Shown here in pieces: positions 8,780-16,896 of a stretch of 64,000 nt of DNA. Numbering within the stretch: the stretch's first letter is position 1; each line of letters begins with the position of its first letter. This DNA comes from JAOUEA01 sp963719165 (GTDB lineage: Bacteria; Actinomycetota; UBA4738; HRBIN12), in contig CAVRAV010000001.1 of NCBI GenBank assembly GCA_963719165.1, positions 992,001 through 1,056,000 of the forward strand, read 5' to 3'. The notes under the pieces are model-generated. The model saw only the letters and a list, made by a program, of their open reading frames with translations. It had not been told where the DNA came from and did no database searches. A program made the position numbers and the translations under genes.

Positions 8780-9493
8780 CTAGCCCCCCCTTGGGCCCCG
8801 CGGCCCTCCGTCGATCCGCGCATCCCGGGCCAGGTCGGGGCGGTTGCGCAGCGTCTTGGCCAACGCCGCCTGGCGTCGCCACCGCTCGATGTCCGCGTGG
8901 TTGCCGGAGCGCAGCACCTCGGGGACCTCCAGGTCGCGGAAGGTGCTCGGACGCGTGTAATGGGGATGGTCCAGGAGGTAGGGATCGCCGAAGGAATCCT
9001 GTTCGTGGCTCTCACGCCTGCCGATCACCCCCGGTACCAGTCGCGTGACGGCTTCGATCACCACGAGGGCCCCCAGCTCTCCCCCCGCGAGCACGTAGTC
9101 GCCGATCGAGAGCTCCTCGGCGGGAAGGCCCTCGACGACCCGTTCGTCGACGCCCTCGTACCGCCCGCAGATCATCGTGAGATGCGGCTCGGCGCCGAGC
9201 TCGCGAACGAACGCTTGATCGAGGCGGCGGCCGGCCGGCGAGAGCAGGAGCACCCGGCCTCGATCCGGATCCAAGGACTCCACGGCCGCGAACACGGGCT
9301 CCGGTTTCATGACCATCCCCGGGCCGCCCCCGAAGGACGCGTCGTCCACGACACGATGTGGATCGGCCGCCCAGTCCCGAAGGTCGTGCACGCGGATCTC
9401 CACCAGTCCCCGATCGCGGGCCCGACCCAAGAGGCTCTGTCGCAGCGGAGCCTGGAGCATCCCCGGGAAGATCGTGAACACGTCGATGCGCAC
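8780..9493 (-). CDS. trmD: tRNA (guanine37-N1)-methyltransferase
   Basis: TrmD is a SPOUT-fold, SAM-dependent enzyme that methylates G37 of tRNAs next to the anticodon. The 237-residue protein starts MRIDVFTIFPGML and carries DDASFGGGPGMVMKPEP, the knot segment ICGRYEGVDERV, SIGDYVLAGGELGALV and the C-terminal DHPHYTRPSTF. It lies directly upstream of rplS on the same strand. The expected rimM neighbour is displaced by an opposite-strand cassette (9615-13167). Confidence 0.95.
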   Translation of the reverse strand: MRIDVFTIFPGMLQAPLRQSLLGRARDRGLVEIRVHDLRDWAADPHRVVDDASFGGGPGMVMKPEPVFAAVESLDPDRGRVLLLSPAGRRLDQAFVRELGAEPHLTMICGRYEGVDERVVEGLPAEELSIGDYVLAGGELGALVVIEAVTRLVPGVIGRRESHEQDSFGDPYLLDHPHYTRPSTFRDLEVPEVLRSGNHADIERWRRQAALAKTLRNRPDLARDARIDGGPRGPRGG

Positions 9494-9614
9494 CGGCCGA
9501 GGCTAGCAGCGACGCGCGGGCGGCCATCCCCCGTTTCGCCTTGACGCGCATGGCACCGCCGGGGTTGATTGCAGCGGTGGGCGACGGGCGACGGCGGCAA
9601 GCGCGGCACGAACG

Positions 9615-11819
9615 ATGAAGCGAGGCGCGCGGACGGACGTGCCGGGACTTCCGGCGGCTCTGAGGACCCCGCCCGCTCCGTGTGACACCTGGGCGATCGT
9701 GACCGACCGGCTCGCGACGACGCCCGCTTCCGCTCGCGGTGTATGGACGGAACTCCGCGAGATCCTCGACCCGGCCGCGTTCCGGCCGAAGATCGCCCCG
9801 GGGACTGAGTGGAAGCGCTTCCCGCTGCGCTGGGGGAACGACCATGCGATGGTGGCCAACCCCGACCGGGATACCCACTTCGAGCTCGATCTGTGGGCCC
9901 TCGACGTCCTGCCGTTGATGGATGGAACGCGAACGGTGTCCGACATCGTGGTGGAGCGCTTCGACGAGGCCGGGGGCCTGGACCCCGGCGCGGTGGTGGA
10001 GCTCATCGCCTCGCTGCGGGAGGGGCGGTTCCTCGATCCGCGTCCCCTCAACGTGGATGCCGCGCTCCGTCGCGGCCTCGACCCCTCGCGCGCCGCACTC
10101 GGCCACATCCGGACCTTCGTGAGGACGCTGCAGATCGAATGGTCGGGCATCGACGGATTCGTCACGCGCCTGTATCGCGGCGGGTTCAAGGTCTTCTTCA
10201 ACAAGTCGGTGGCAATCGCGGCGGCTCTGGTTGCCGCGGCCGGTCTGGTCGCGCTCGCCCACGCGGTCGCGTCGCATCGCTTCACCCTCGACACGCGCTC
10301 CGCGCCGGTCGAATCGATCGTCTTGATCATCCTCAGCCTCATGCTCACCGCGGCCCACGAGCTCGGACACGCCTTGGTGGAGATCCACGACGGGCGCAAG
10401 ATCGGCAGCGCCGGATTCATGATCTATTTCGGTTCTCCCACGTTCTACGTGGACGCCTCCGACGCGATGATGATGGATCGCCCGATGCGGATCCTCCAGT
10501 CGGCCGCGGGGTCCGCAGCGGAGCTGTTCCTGTCCGGGATCGCGTCGCTGTTGATCCTGTTCTTCCCCTCGTGGGGCGCGGCGGAGTTCCTCTACCGGTT
10601 CGCCCTGCTCAATCTGTTCATCATCTTCTTGAACCTCATCCCGCTGCTGGAGCTCGACGGCTACTGGATCGTCTCGGACCTCGTCCAGGTGCGGGATCTG
10701 CGGCCTCGCTCGATGGAGTTCGTGCAGCACGACCTCTGGCACAAGCTTCGCGTCCGTGAGCACGTGTCGCTCCAGGAATGGGGCCTCACGCTCTACTGCA
10801 TCGCCGGGATCGTCTTCACGTTCGGCTCGCTGTTCATCTCCTACTTCTTCTGGAAGCATCTCTTCGGCGGACTCGTCTTGGACCTGTGGGCCGGAGGGCT
10901 CCCGTCGAGGATCTTGCTGATCCTCTTCGTGTTGTTCCTCGCGGGGCCGCTGATGCGCGGGGCGGTCGCGCTGGCGCGCAGCCTCCGTCGCCGGCTGCGC
11001 GTGGTCGTTCGCAGGATGCGGTTCAAGCGCGAGACCCGATGGCGGGTGGAGGCCGCCCTGCTGATCGACGCCCTTCCCGCGTTCGCGGACCTTCCCGAGG
11101 CGATCCTCAACGACCTCGCCGGCCGTGTGCGCCTTCGTTCGTTCCTTCCCGGGCAACCGGTCTTCCGTCAGGGCGACCGGGCCACAGCGTTCTTCGTCGT
11201 TCGCTCCGGGACCGTCGACATCGAGACCGAGCACCCCGACACCGGTGAGACCCGGATCCTGAACCAGTTGAGCCGGGGAGACTCATTCGGGGAGCTCGGT
11301 CTGCTCCAGGCCGTTCCCCGCACGGCGACGGCGCGGGCGACCTCGGAGACAGACGTCATCGAGGTGGCCAAGGGCACGTTCGACCGGCTGCTCGCAGACG
11401 CCATCGACGCCCCGAACTTCGGCCTCACCCTGCAGGCGATGGCCGAGCTGCGCGAACTGCCCGCCTACGCCCACCTCAGCTCCGACGGGCTGTCCGAGGT
11501 GCTGGAGCGAGGGAGCTGGATCACCGTCGCCCCCGGCGAGGACATCATCCTGCAGGGCGGCGAAGCGGACGCCTTCTACGCGATCCGCTCGGGCCGCGCG
11601 GACGTCCGTCGCGACGGCGAGACCATCGCCACCCTCGGGCCCGGCGATCACTTCGGTGAGACCTCGCTCCTCGATGATGCCCCACGCAACGCGACCGTGA
11701 CGGCCCACACCCCGCTGCGGGCGTTCCGCTTGTCGCGCGAGGGATTCGAATCGCTCATCGCAGGGGCGTTCCGGCGCAAGCTGCTCCTGCGCCCCAGCGA
11801 CCGCGATATGGAACACTGA
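9615..11819 (+). CDS. Membrane M50-type metalloprotease with PqqD-like and two cNMP-binding domains
   Basis: This 734-residue protein has an unusual order of domains. Residues about 70-145 resemble a PqqD/RiPP-recognition winged helix (WGNDHAMVANPD, LDLWALDVLPLMDGTRTVSDI). A membrane region follows, with the zinc motif HELGH at 248-252 and the partner motif NLIPLLELDGYW at 340-351, as in site-2-protease (M50) families; more helices run to about 455. Two cyclic-nucleotide-binding domains fill about 485-600 and 605-725 (GDRATAFFVVRSG, GDSFGELGLL, GDHFGETSLLDD). A regulated intramembrane protease or peptide-processing role is inferred. The ATG at 9615 gives the longest frame; a GTG near 9700 is possible. 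The plus-strand cassette interrupts trmD-rimM. Confidence 0.75.
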   Translation: MKRGARTDVPGLPAALRTPPAPCDTWAIVTDRLATTPASARGVWTELREILDPAAFRPKIAPGTEWKRFPLRWGNDHAMVANPDRDTHFELDLWALDVLPLMDGTRTVSDIVVERFDEAGGLDPGAVVELIASLREGRFLDPRPLNVDAALRRGLDPSRAALGHIRTFVRTLQIEWSGIDGFVTRLYRGGFKVFFNKSVAIAAALVAAAGLVALAHAVASHRFTLDTRSAPVESIVLIILSLMLTAAHELGHALVEIHDGRKIGSAGFMIYFGSPTFYVDASDAMMMDRPMRILQSAAGSAAELFLSGIASLLILFFPSWGAAEFLYRFALLNLFIIFLNLIPLLELDGYWIVSDLVQVRDLRPRSMEFVQHDLWHKLRVREHVSLQEWGLTLYCIAGIVFTFGSLFISYFFWKHLFGGLVLDLWAGGLPSRILLILFVLFLAGPLMRGAVALARSLRRRLRVVVRRMRFKRETRWRVEAALLIDALPAFADLPEAILNDLAGRVRLRSFLPGQPVFRQGDRATAFFVVRSGTVDIETEHPDTGETRILNQLSRGDSFGELGLLQAVPRTATARATSETDVIEVAKGTFDRLLADAIDAPNFGLTLQAMAELRELPAYAHLSSDGLSEVLERGSWITVAPGEDIILQGGEADAFYAIRSGRADVRRDGETIATLGPGDHFGETSLLDDAPRNATVTAHTPLRAFRLSREGFESLIAGAFRRKLLLRPSDRDMEH

Positions 11820-11843
11820 CCGCGACGAGGAGGAGCGCCACCG

Positions 11844-12056
11844 TTGGACTGCTGGGTCTGCCGCCGCACCGCCGTGGGGAGCTGCCGCTTCTGCGGCCGC
11901 GGCACCTGTGAGGATCACGCCTTGGAGAAGCCGTACATCCTCGAGCTGTTCCGCGGGGCCGGGGAGACGAAGGCGCTCGTGGTGGAGGACGCGATCCACT
12001 GCGGTCGGTGCACCGTGCGGCCCGACCCGATCCCGCTGCCCGAGCTCGACGCCTGA
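11844..12056 (+). CDS. Small zinc-binding Cys-rich protein
   Basis: A 70-residue protein with paired Cys motifs: CWVC near the start, CRFC then GRGTCEDH, and HCGRC near residue 55. This suggests two small zinc sites of the ribbon or treble-clef type. The TTG start at 11844 was chosen because a good ribosome-binding sequence (GAGGAGG) precedes it; no ATG is available at this position. It begins 24 bases after the protease gene and is probably co-transcribed. It resembles short DUF2180-like proteins, but a family cannot be assigned firmly. Confidence 0.7.
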   Translation: MDCWVCRRTAVGSCRFCGRGTCEDHALEKPYILELFRGAGETKALVVEDAIHCGRCTVRPDPIPLPELDA

Positions 12057-12077
12057 GGACCTGCATCACGTCGACGG

Positions 12078-12093
12078 CGTGACGCACGTCACA
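12078..12093. promoter_or_regulatory. CRP-like operator CGTGA-N6-TCACA
   Basis: CGTGACGCACGTCACA fits the CRP consensus TGTGA-N6-TCACA at 9 of 10 fixed bases. It lies in the 171-base gap upstream of the Lys-rich peptide gene and about 370 bases before a Crp-type regulator gene. Regulation of the peptide gene by that protein is inference. Confidence 0.5.
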
Positions 12094-12227
12094 TGCGCCG
12101 GCTGACGAACGACACCCCGGGCTCGGTGACGCAAGGCACACGTCCCCCCCGTCCACTGTGTAAGCATGCGGGCATGGCCATCGAGGGGTCCACAGGGGAT
12201 CGCCGGCCGGACACAGGAGGTAGCGAG

Positions 12228-12356
12228 ATGGAGAAGCGGATCTCACCGAAGCCCCCCACCGAGGAGGCTCCCGAGAAGAAGGCGGCCGGCGTGCAGAAGA
12301 CCACGGCCAAGAAGACGAAGAAGACGAAGCGCACCAAGCGCACCAAGAAGTTCTGA
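12228..12356 (+). CDS. 42-residue Lys-rich basic peptide
   Basis: The frame starts at an ATG with an excellent ribosome-binding site (ACAGGAGG, 8 bases upstream) and ends just before a strong terminator, so it looks like a genuine short gene. The product begins MEKRISPKPP, has an acidic middle (TEEAPEKK) and ends KTKKTKRTKRTKKF. It has no Cys and no membrane segment. Such tails bind nucleic acid or other polyanions, but the function is unknown. A CRP-like palindrome lies about 140 bases upstream, and the upstream gene encodes a PqqD-like/protease protein, so a substrate role is conceivable but unproven. Confidence 0.62.
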   Translation: MEKRISPKPPTEEAPEKKAAGVQKTTAKKTKKTKRTKRTKKF

Positions 12357-12380
12357 CCCACGACCCACCGCTCCCGCGAC

Positions 12381-12410
12381 GGGGCCCGGCCGCGAAGGCC
12401 GGGCCCCTTT
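12381..12410 (+). terminator. Rho-independent terminator
   Basis: An 11-bp stem (GGGGCCCGGCC with GGCCGGGCCCC) encloses a 5-base loop and is followed by TTT. It lies 25 bases after the Lys-rich peptide gene and closes the protease-zinc protein-peptide cassette before the Crp-type gene. Confidence 0.85.
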
Positions 12411-12462
12411 CGCGTCGGCAGGAGTGGCGCGGCGGTCCCGACGCGTGCGAGGCTAGCGTGCG

Positions 12463-13167
12463 ATGGCGACCCGCAAGACCTTGACGCCCCTGCAGTCCGC
12501 GATGGCGGGCTCGGCGTTCCTGCGCGAACTCACCCCCGCCTCGATCGTCCAGCTCTCGGCGCTCGGCACGATCCGCCTCTACCGGCGCAGGACCTATCTG
12601 TGCCATCAGGGAGAGGCGGCGCCCGAGGTGTTCTTCCTGGTCGACGGACGGATCGAGGTGAGCTCGGTCTCCCCCAACGGCTCCCGCATCTTCCACGCCT
12701 CGGTTGCCGGGCCGCAGTTCGTGGGTGAGCTGGGGCCCCTCGGCGACCTCCCGCGCAGCGCCAGCCTTCTGGCGCTCGACGAAAGCGAGGTCTGGGTCGC
12801 GCCCTGCGAGGGCTTCGTCGATTTCCTCATGGCCGAACCGACCGCGGCGCGCGCCGTCATCAGGGCCCTGGCCCGTCAGGTCTCAGAACAGGAGGCGTTC
12901 GTGGAGGACCTGCTCTTCCTCGACCTGAAGGGCCGGGTCGCCAAGCGCCTGCTCCAGCTCGTGACTCCGGATCTCGAGGATCTTCCCGCCGACGGGGTCC
13001 TCGCGCCGGAGGTGACGCAGGCGGACCTGGCGAGCCTGTGCGGCGGCAGTCGCGAGAACGTCACGCGCATCCTCAAGGGATTCGAACGACGCGGTCTGGT
13101 CCGCCGCGAGGGACACCGCTACGAACTCGAACGCGTCGCCGGGCTCGCGAAGATCGCCGACCTCTAG
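12463..13167 (+). CDS. Crp/Fnr-family transcriptional regulator
   Basis: The protein is a 234-residue regulator. An N-terminal cyclic-nucleotide-binding-type beta-roll (about 20-130; GEAAPEVFFLVDGRIEVSS, FVGELGPLGDLPRSASLLAL) is linked by a long dimer helix to a C-terminal Crp-type winged helix (about 165-225). The recognition helix lies in TQADLASLCGGSRENVTRILKGF. No FNR-type N-terminal Cys cluster is seen, so a small-molecule or cNMP effector is more likely. It lies just after the cNMP-binding protease cassette, and its 3' end overlaps the convergent rimM by 4 bases. Confidence 0.88.
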   Translation: MATRKTLTPLQSAMAGSAFLRELTPASIVQLSALGTIRLYRRRTYLCHQGEAAPEVFFLVDGRIEVSSVSPNGSRIFHASVAGPQFVGELGPLGDLPRSASLLALDESEVWVAPCEGFVDFLMAEPTAARAVIRALARQVSEQEAFVEDLLFLDLKGRVAKRLLQLVTPDLEDLPADGVLAPEVTQADLASLCGGSRENVTRILKGFERRGLVRREGHRYELERVAGLAKIADL

Positions 13168-13685
13168 GTCGGAGCATCCTCGGGGATGGTCAGGCCGGGG
13201 ACGTCACGCACCACGATGCGCTTGTCCTGGACGTCCACCGAGACGATCACGTCGCGGAGCGCGGGGACCAGCGTCTCCACGCCGCCGTCCGTGCGTGCGA
13301 CCCAGAGATCGTTCGCCGGGTTGGCCACGACCTCCGCCAGCGTGCCGAGGTCGCGACCCGCCTCCGTCACGACCGCGCTGCCCTCGAGCTGGAACGGCCA
13401 GTACTCGCCCTCAGGCAATGCCGGCAGCCATGATTCCGGGATCAGCAGGAGCCTCCCCTGCAGCCGCTCGGCCGCGCTCCGGTCTTTGGACTCGGCGAAG
13501 CTCAACAGGAGCCGGCGACCGTGATGGTGCGCGCGCTCGATCGTGAGGGTTCGGCCGTCCTCGAGGAAGACCGTGGCCCCGGTGGCGAGCCTGCCCGGGT
13601 TGTCGGTTCGGACCTCGACGACCAACTCGCCGTTGAGCCCGTGGGCCTTCGCGATCCGGCCGACGACGATGGTCGGCTGGTCCAC
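13164..13685 (-). CDS. rimM: Ribosome maturation factor RimM
   Basis: RimM assists 16S rRNA processing and 30S head assembly by binding S19. The protein (173 residues) starts TIVVGRIAKAHGLNGELVVEV, the family's N-terminal barrel motif, and contains GRLLLIPESWLPALPEGEYWPFQLEG and the PRC-barrel end LVPALRDVIVSVDVQDKRIVV. It is 2 bases after the KH-domain gene and part of rpsP-khpA-rimM. The usual downstream trmD is separated by the inserted cassette. Confidence 0.92.
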   Translation of the reverse strand: MDQPTIVVGRIAKAHGLNGELVVEVRTDNPGRLATGATVFLEDGRTLTIERAHHHGRRLLLSFAESKDRSAAERLQGRLLLIPESWLPALPEGEYWPFQLEGSAVVTEAGRDLGTLAEVVANPANDLWVARTDGGVETLVPALRDVIVSVDVQDKRIVVRDVPGLTIPEDAPT

Positions 13686-13687
13686 CC

Positions 13688-13918
13688 TCAGTCCACGAAG
13701 TCGACGATGGCCCCTGCGTCCACGCGCGCGGCCGACGCGCGGACGACCGTGCGGATCGCCTTGGCCGTGCGCCCGCCCCGGCCGATCACCTTGCCCATGT
13801 CGCCGGGCGCGACCTCGACCTGATAGCGGAATCCGCGGTCGTCCTCGGACTCGCTCACCCGGACGGCGTCGGGATCGGAGACCAACTCGCCGACGAGGAA
13901 CTCGACGAGCTCCTTCAC
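13688..13918 (-). CDS. khpA: KH-domain RNA-binding protein KhpA
   Basis: A 76-residue single KH-domain protein with the GxxG loop in VIGRGGRTAKAIR. KhpA binds small and messenger RNAs, often with KhpB. It sits between rpsP and rimM, 5 bases from the rpsP stop, as in most Actinomycetota and Firmicutes. Confidence 0.9.
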   Translation of the reverse strand: MKELVEFLVGELVSDPDAVRVSESEDDRGFRYQVEVAPGDMGKVIGRGGRTAKAIRTVVRASAARVDAGAIVDFVD

Positions 13919-13923
13919 GACGC

Positions 13924-14400
13924 TCAGGCCTCGTCCCCGTTGGGCGCCGCGGACGCTTCGGCGGGTTCCTCGGCGGGTTCCGCGAGCGGCTCGCTAGGTG
14001 CGGCCGGCGCTTCGGTGGATGCCTCGGACGGCGTGGTGGGCTCCCCGGCTGCGGCGACCGCCTTGGCGGCCGCCTTCTTCGACAACTTGGGTCGCTCCAG
14101 CCTCTCGCCCTTGTCCGGCACGAGCTTGGCGGCGGACGGCCGCTCGGCCACGAAGGCGTCCCAGATCCCGACCTTCACCATGAGGTTGCGCACCTGGCTC
14201 GAAGGCTGCGCCCCAACGCGCAGCCAGTGCAACGCTCGGTCCTGGTCGATCTCGATGAGACTGGGGTCCTCGAGCGGATGGTACTTGCCGATGTTCTCGA
14301 TGAAGCGCCCGTCGCGCGGGCTCCGCTGATCGGCCACGACCACGCGGTAGAAGGGACGCTTGTTCGCACCCATCCGGCGCAGGCGGATCCTCGTTGACAT
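13924..14400 (-). CDS. rpsP: 30S ribosomal protein S16 with extended tail
   Basis: S16 is a primary 16S rRNA-binding protein. The first ~85 residues match the family (STRIRLRRMGANKRPFYRVVVAD, SPRDGRFIENIGKYHP, DRALHWLRVGAQPS). A roughly 70-residue tail follows, first Lys/Ala-rich and then Ala/Glu/Pro-rich, giving 158 residues. Long S16 tails occur in several Actinomycetota. The gene follows ffh and precedes khpA on the same strand. Confidence 0.93.
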   Translation of the reverse strand: MSTRIRLRRMGANKRPFYRVVVADQRSPRDGRFIENIGKYHPLEDPSLIEIDQDRALHWLRVGAQPSSQVRNLMVKVGIWDAFVAERPSAAKLVPDKGERLERPKLSKKAAAKAVAAAGEPTTPSEASTEAPAAPSEPLAEPAEEPAEASAAPNGDEA

Positions 14401-14423
14401 GCTTCGTTCCTTCTCTTCGTCCT

Positions 14424-15772
14424 CTATCGCTTCGGAAGCTTGGCCGAGGGCATCTTCATCATCCCCGGAACCCGCTTGCCGCCCATCATCCCGCGCATCA
14501 TCTTGCGGGCACCCTCGAAATCCTTGAGCAGCCCGTTAACGTCGCTCGTGGTGACGCCGGACCCGTTGGCGATCCGGAGGCGGCGCGACCCGGAGATGAT
14601 ACCGGGATTCCTCCGCTCGTCCGCCGTCATGCTGAGGATCATGGCCTCGGCCCGCCCGAGCTCGCCCTCATCGACCGCGCCGGCCATCTCCTTGATGGCG
14701 TTGCGGCCCCCGGGGACGCCCGGCAGCATCTTGAGCAGATCCTCGATCGGCCCGAGCTTGCGCATCTCCCGCAGCTGTGTGAGGAAGTCGTCGAACGTGA
14801 ACTCGTCCTTCATCATGCGCTCTGCGGCGGCGCGCGCCGTGTCCTGATCCATCTGGTCGGCGGCCTTGTCGATCAGGGTGAGCACGTCGCCCATGCCCAG
14901 GATCCGTCCCGCCATCCGATCCGGGTAGAACGGTTCGAGGTCGGTGGGCTTCTCCCCGGTGCCGACGAAGTACACGGGCCGGCCGGTCACCGACGTGATG
15001 GACAGGGCGGCGCCGCCGCGGGCATCGCCGTCGAGCTTGGTGAGGACGAACCCCGTGGTATCGACCTCCGCCATGAACGCGCGGGCCTGGTTGACGGCGT
15101 CTTGACCCGTCATGGCGTCGCAGGCCATCAGGACGTGGTGAGGCCTGGTGACGTCCTTGATCCGACGCGCCTGCTTCATCATTTCGGCGTCCACGTGCAG
15201 GCGGCCGGCGGTGTCCACGATCACGACATCGGCCCCCTGCTGCGCGGCTTCGCCGAGGGATCGCTTCGCGAGCTTGACCGGGTCCTTCCCCTCCGACCAG
15301 ACGGGTACACCGATCTCTCGTCCGAGGGTGCGCAGCTGGTCGACCGCGGCGGGGCGCTCCAGGTCGGCGGCCACCAGCAGCGGGCGCTTGCCCTTGCCCT
15401 TCAGATGATGGGCGAGCTTGGCACAGGCCGTGGTCTTCCCCGAGCCCTGGACGCCGGCCATCATGATGACGACGGGCCTTCCGTTCCCGAGTTCGAAGGG
15501 CGTATGCTCCCCCCCATCGTGATGGTGAGCTCCTCGTTCACAACCTTCACGATCTGTTGACCAGGAGTGAGGCTCTTCATGACTTCCTCAGAGAGGGCTC
15601 GAGCCTTGACGCGTGCGAGGAAGTCGTCGGCGACCCCGACACTCACGTCCGCATCCAGCAGGGCGGTGCGCATGTCGCCCAGCGCGTTGTCCACCTGCTT
15701 CGGATGCAACTTCCCACGGGAACGGAGCTTCTTGAAGGTCGCGTCGAGGCGGTCGGTGAGGGTATCGAACAT
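14424..15772 (-). CDS. ffh: Signal recognition particle protein Ffh, frame broken by one base
   Basis: Ffh is the SRP GTPase that delivers nascent membrane proteins to FtsY. The N-domain (MFDTLTDRLDATFKKLRSRGKLHP...) is read from 15772. The G-domain (MMAGVQGSGKTTACAKLAHHL, DTAGRLHVDAEMM, TKLDGDARGG) and the Met-rich M-domain are read from about 15464 in another frame. The break is at the 7-G run on the coding strand (15509-15515): eight G's would restore a continuous 449-residue protein with GGEHTPFELG at the joint. Since Ffh is essential, a missing base in the assembly is most likely. Slippage at the run is an alternative. Confidence 0.9.
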
Positions 15773-15846
15773 CGTAAGAACATGCCTCCCGGCAGGGGCG
15801 GGGCTGGACGTAGGATTCTAGCGGGAGAGCGAGGAGAGCCTGATCC

Positions 15847-16533
15847 GTGTACGACCAGTTGTCCGACATCGATCTCGTGGCCGTCACCAGTCACGAGATG
15901 CGCACCCCGCTCGCCGCGATCAGGGGCTTCACCGACACGCTGCTGAGGCGGCGCGGCGACCTGACGGAGGCGGAGATCACCGAATTCCTGGGTGTGATCG
16001 GCAAGCAGACCGACCGGCTCGTGCACATGGTGGACGACCTGCTCGCCATGTCGCGGCTGGAGGCGGGGACCCTGCCCATCGACCCCGAGTCCATGTTGGT
16101 CGTGCCATTCCTGCAGGACGTCGTGGGCGGACTGGGCGATCAACGACGACGGGTGGAGATCCGCATCACCACGGAGGTTCCCCCCGCCATCGAGGCGGAC
16201 GCGGAGCGCTTGCGTCAGGTGCTGACGAACCTCATGCAGAACGCCTTGAAGTACTCCCCGCCTGACCGTCGCGTGACGCTTGCGGTGGGGGGCGACGGCG
16301 CATCCATCGTCTTCGATGTGATCGACCAGGGGCCCGGGATCGACGCGGCGGACGTCGAGCGGATCTTCGAGCCGTTCTACCGAGGCAGCACTCGGACCGG
16401 GGACGACGGCGCCGGTCTTGGCCTGGGCATCACGCGGCGCTTGGCAGAGGCCATGGGCGGCCGGGTCGATCTCGCCTCCACGCCCGGGGCGGGCTCATTG
16501 TTCCGCGTCACGCTCCCCCGTCGGGCGGGTTGA
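15847..16533 (+). CDS. Sensorless histidine kinase
   Basis: A 228-residue kinase made only of a dimerisation/phosphoacceptor domain (His16 in SHEMRTPLAAIRGF) and a HATPase domain (N-box NALKYSP, G1 DQGPGID, F-box FEPFYRG, G2 GAGLGLGI). There is no sensor or membrane segment, so it is cytosolic and depends on a partner for input. The GTG start leaves only 15 residues before the phospho-His. It is divergent from ffh, and its 3' end overlaps the convergent response-regulator gene by 26 bases. Confidence 0.87.
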   Translation: MYDQLSDIDLVAVTSHEMRTPLAAIRGFTDTLLRRRGDLTEAEITEFLGVIGKQTDRLVHMVDDLLAMSRLEAGTLPIDPESMLVVPFLQDVVGGLGDQRRRVEIRITTEVPPAIEADAERLRQVLTNLMQNALKYSPPDRRVTLAVGGDGASIVFDVIDQGPGIDAADVERIFEPFYRGSTRTGDDGAGLGLGITRRLAEAMGGRVDLASTPGAGSLFRVTLPRRAG

Positions 16534-16891
16534 GCACCCGCTCGACCGTCTGCAGCAGCGTCGTGGGGCTGAACGGCTTCGTGAAGTAGGCGTCGGCGCC
16601 GAGCGACATCGCCCGCTCGCGCCCCTCTTCCCCGTCGGCCGTCACGATGATCACGCGAACGTCCGACGTGAGCGGGCTCCCCTTGATAACGCTCAGCAAC
16701 TCCGTGCCGCTGGAGCCCGGGATGTTCATGTCGAGGAAGACGAGGTCGGGGTGCTCCTCATCGATCAGGGTCAGTGCGCGCCCGCCGTCGGCGGCCTCGG
16801 CGATCGCGAAGCCCTCGCCCTCGAGGACGAGCCGCATCGCCTCGCGCATCGTGGGGTGATCCTCGACGATCAGGATCCGAGCCCCGTCCAT
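16508..16891 (-). CDS. Single-domain response regulator (CheY-like)
   Basis: A 127-residue receiver domain without an output domain. Key residues are the acidic pair in VEDHP, the phospho-acceptor Asp54 in VFLDMNIPG, Thr84 in IIVTADG and Lys105 in FTKPF. It starts 5 bases after the ftsY stop on the same strand, so it is probably co-transcribed with ftsY. The convergent histidine kinase is its likely partner, inferred from position only. Confidence 0.88.
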   Translation of the reverse strand: MDGARILIVEDHPTMREAMRLVLEGEGFAIAEAADGGRALTLIDEEHPDLVFLDMNIPGSSGTELLSVIKGSPLTSDVRVIIVTADGEEGRERAMSLGADAYFTKPFSPTTLLQTVERVLNPPDGGA

Positions 16892-16896
16892 CGTTG

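Noticed and set aside
7742..9544. A 600-codon plus-strand frame across lepB, rplS and trmD
   Set aside because: Antisense to three well-supported genes and without any domain.
9012..11234. A 740-codon minus-strand frame overlapping trmD and the protease gene
   Set aside because: The trmD and protease frames have family motifs; this frame has none and is a composition artefact.
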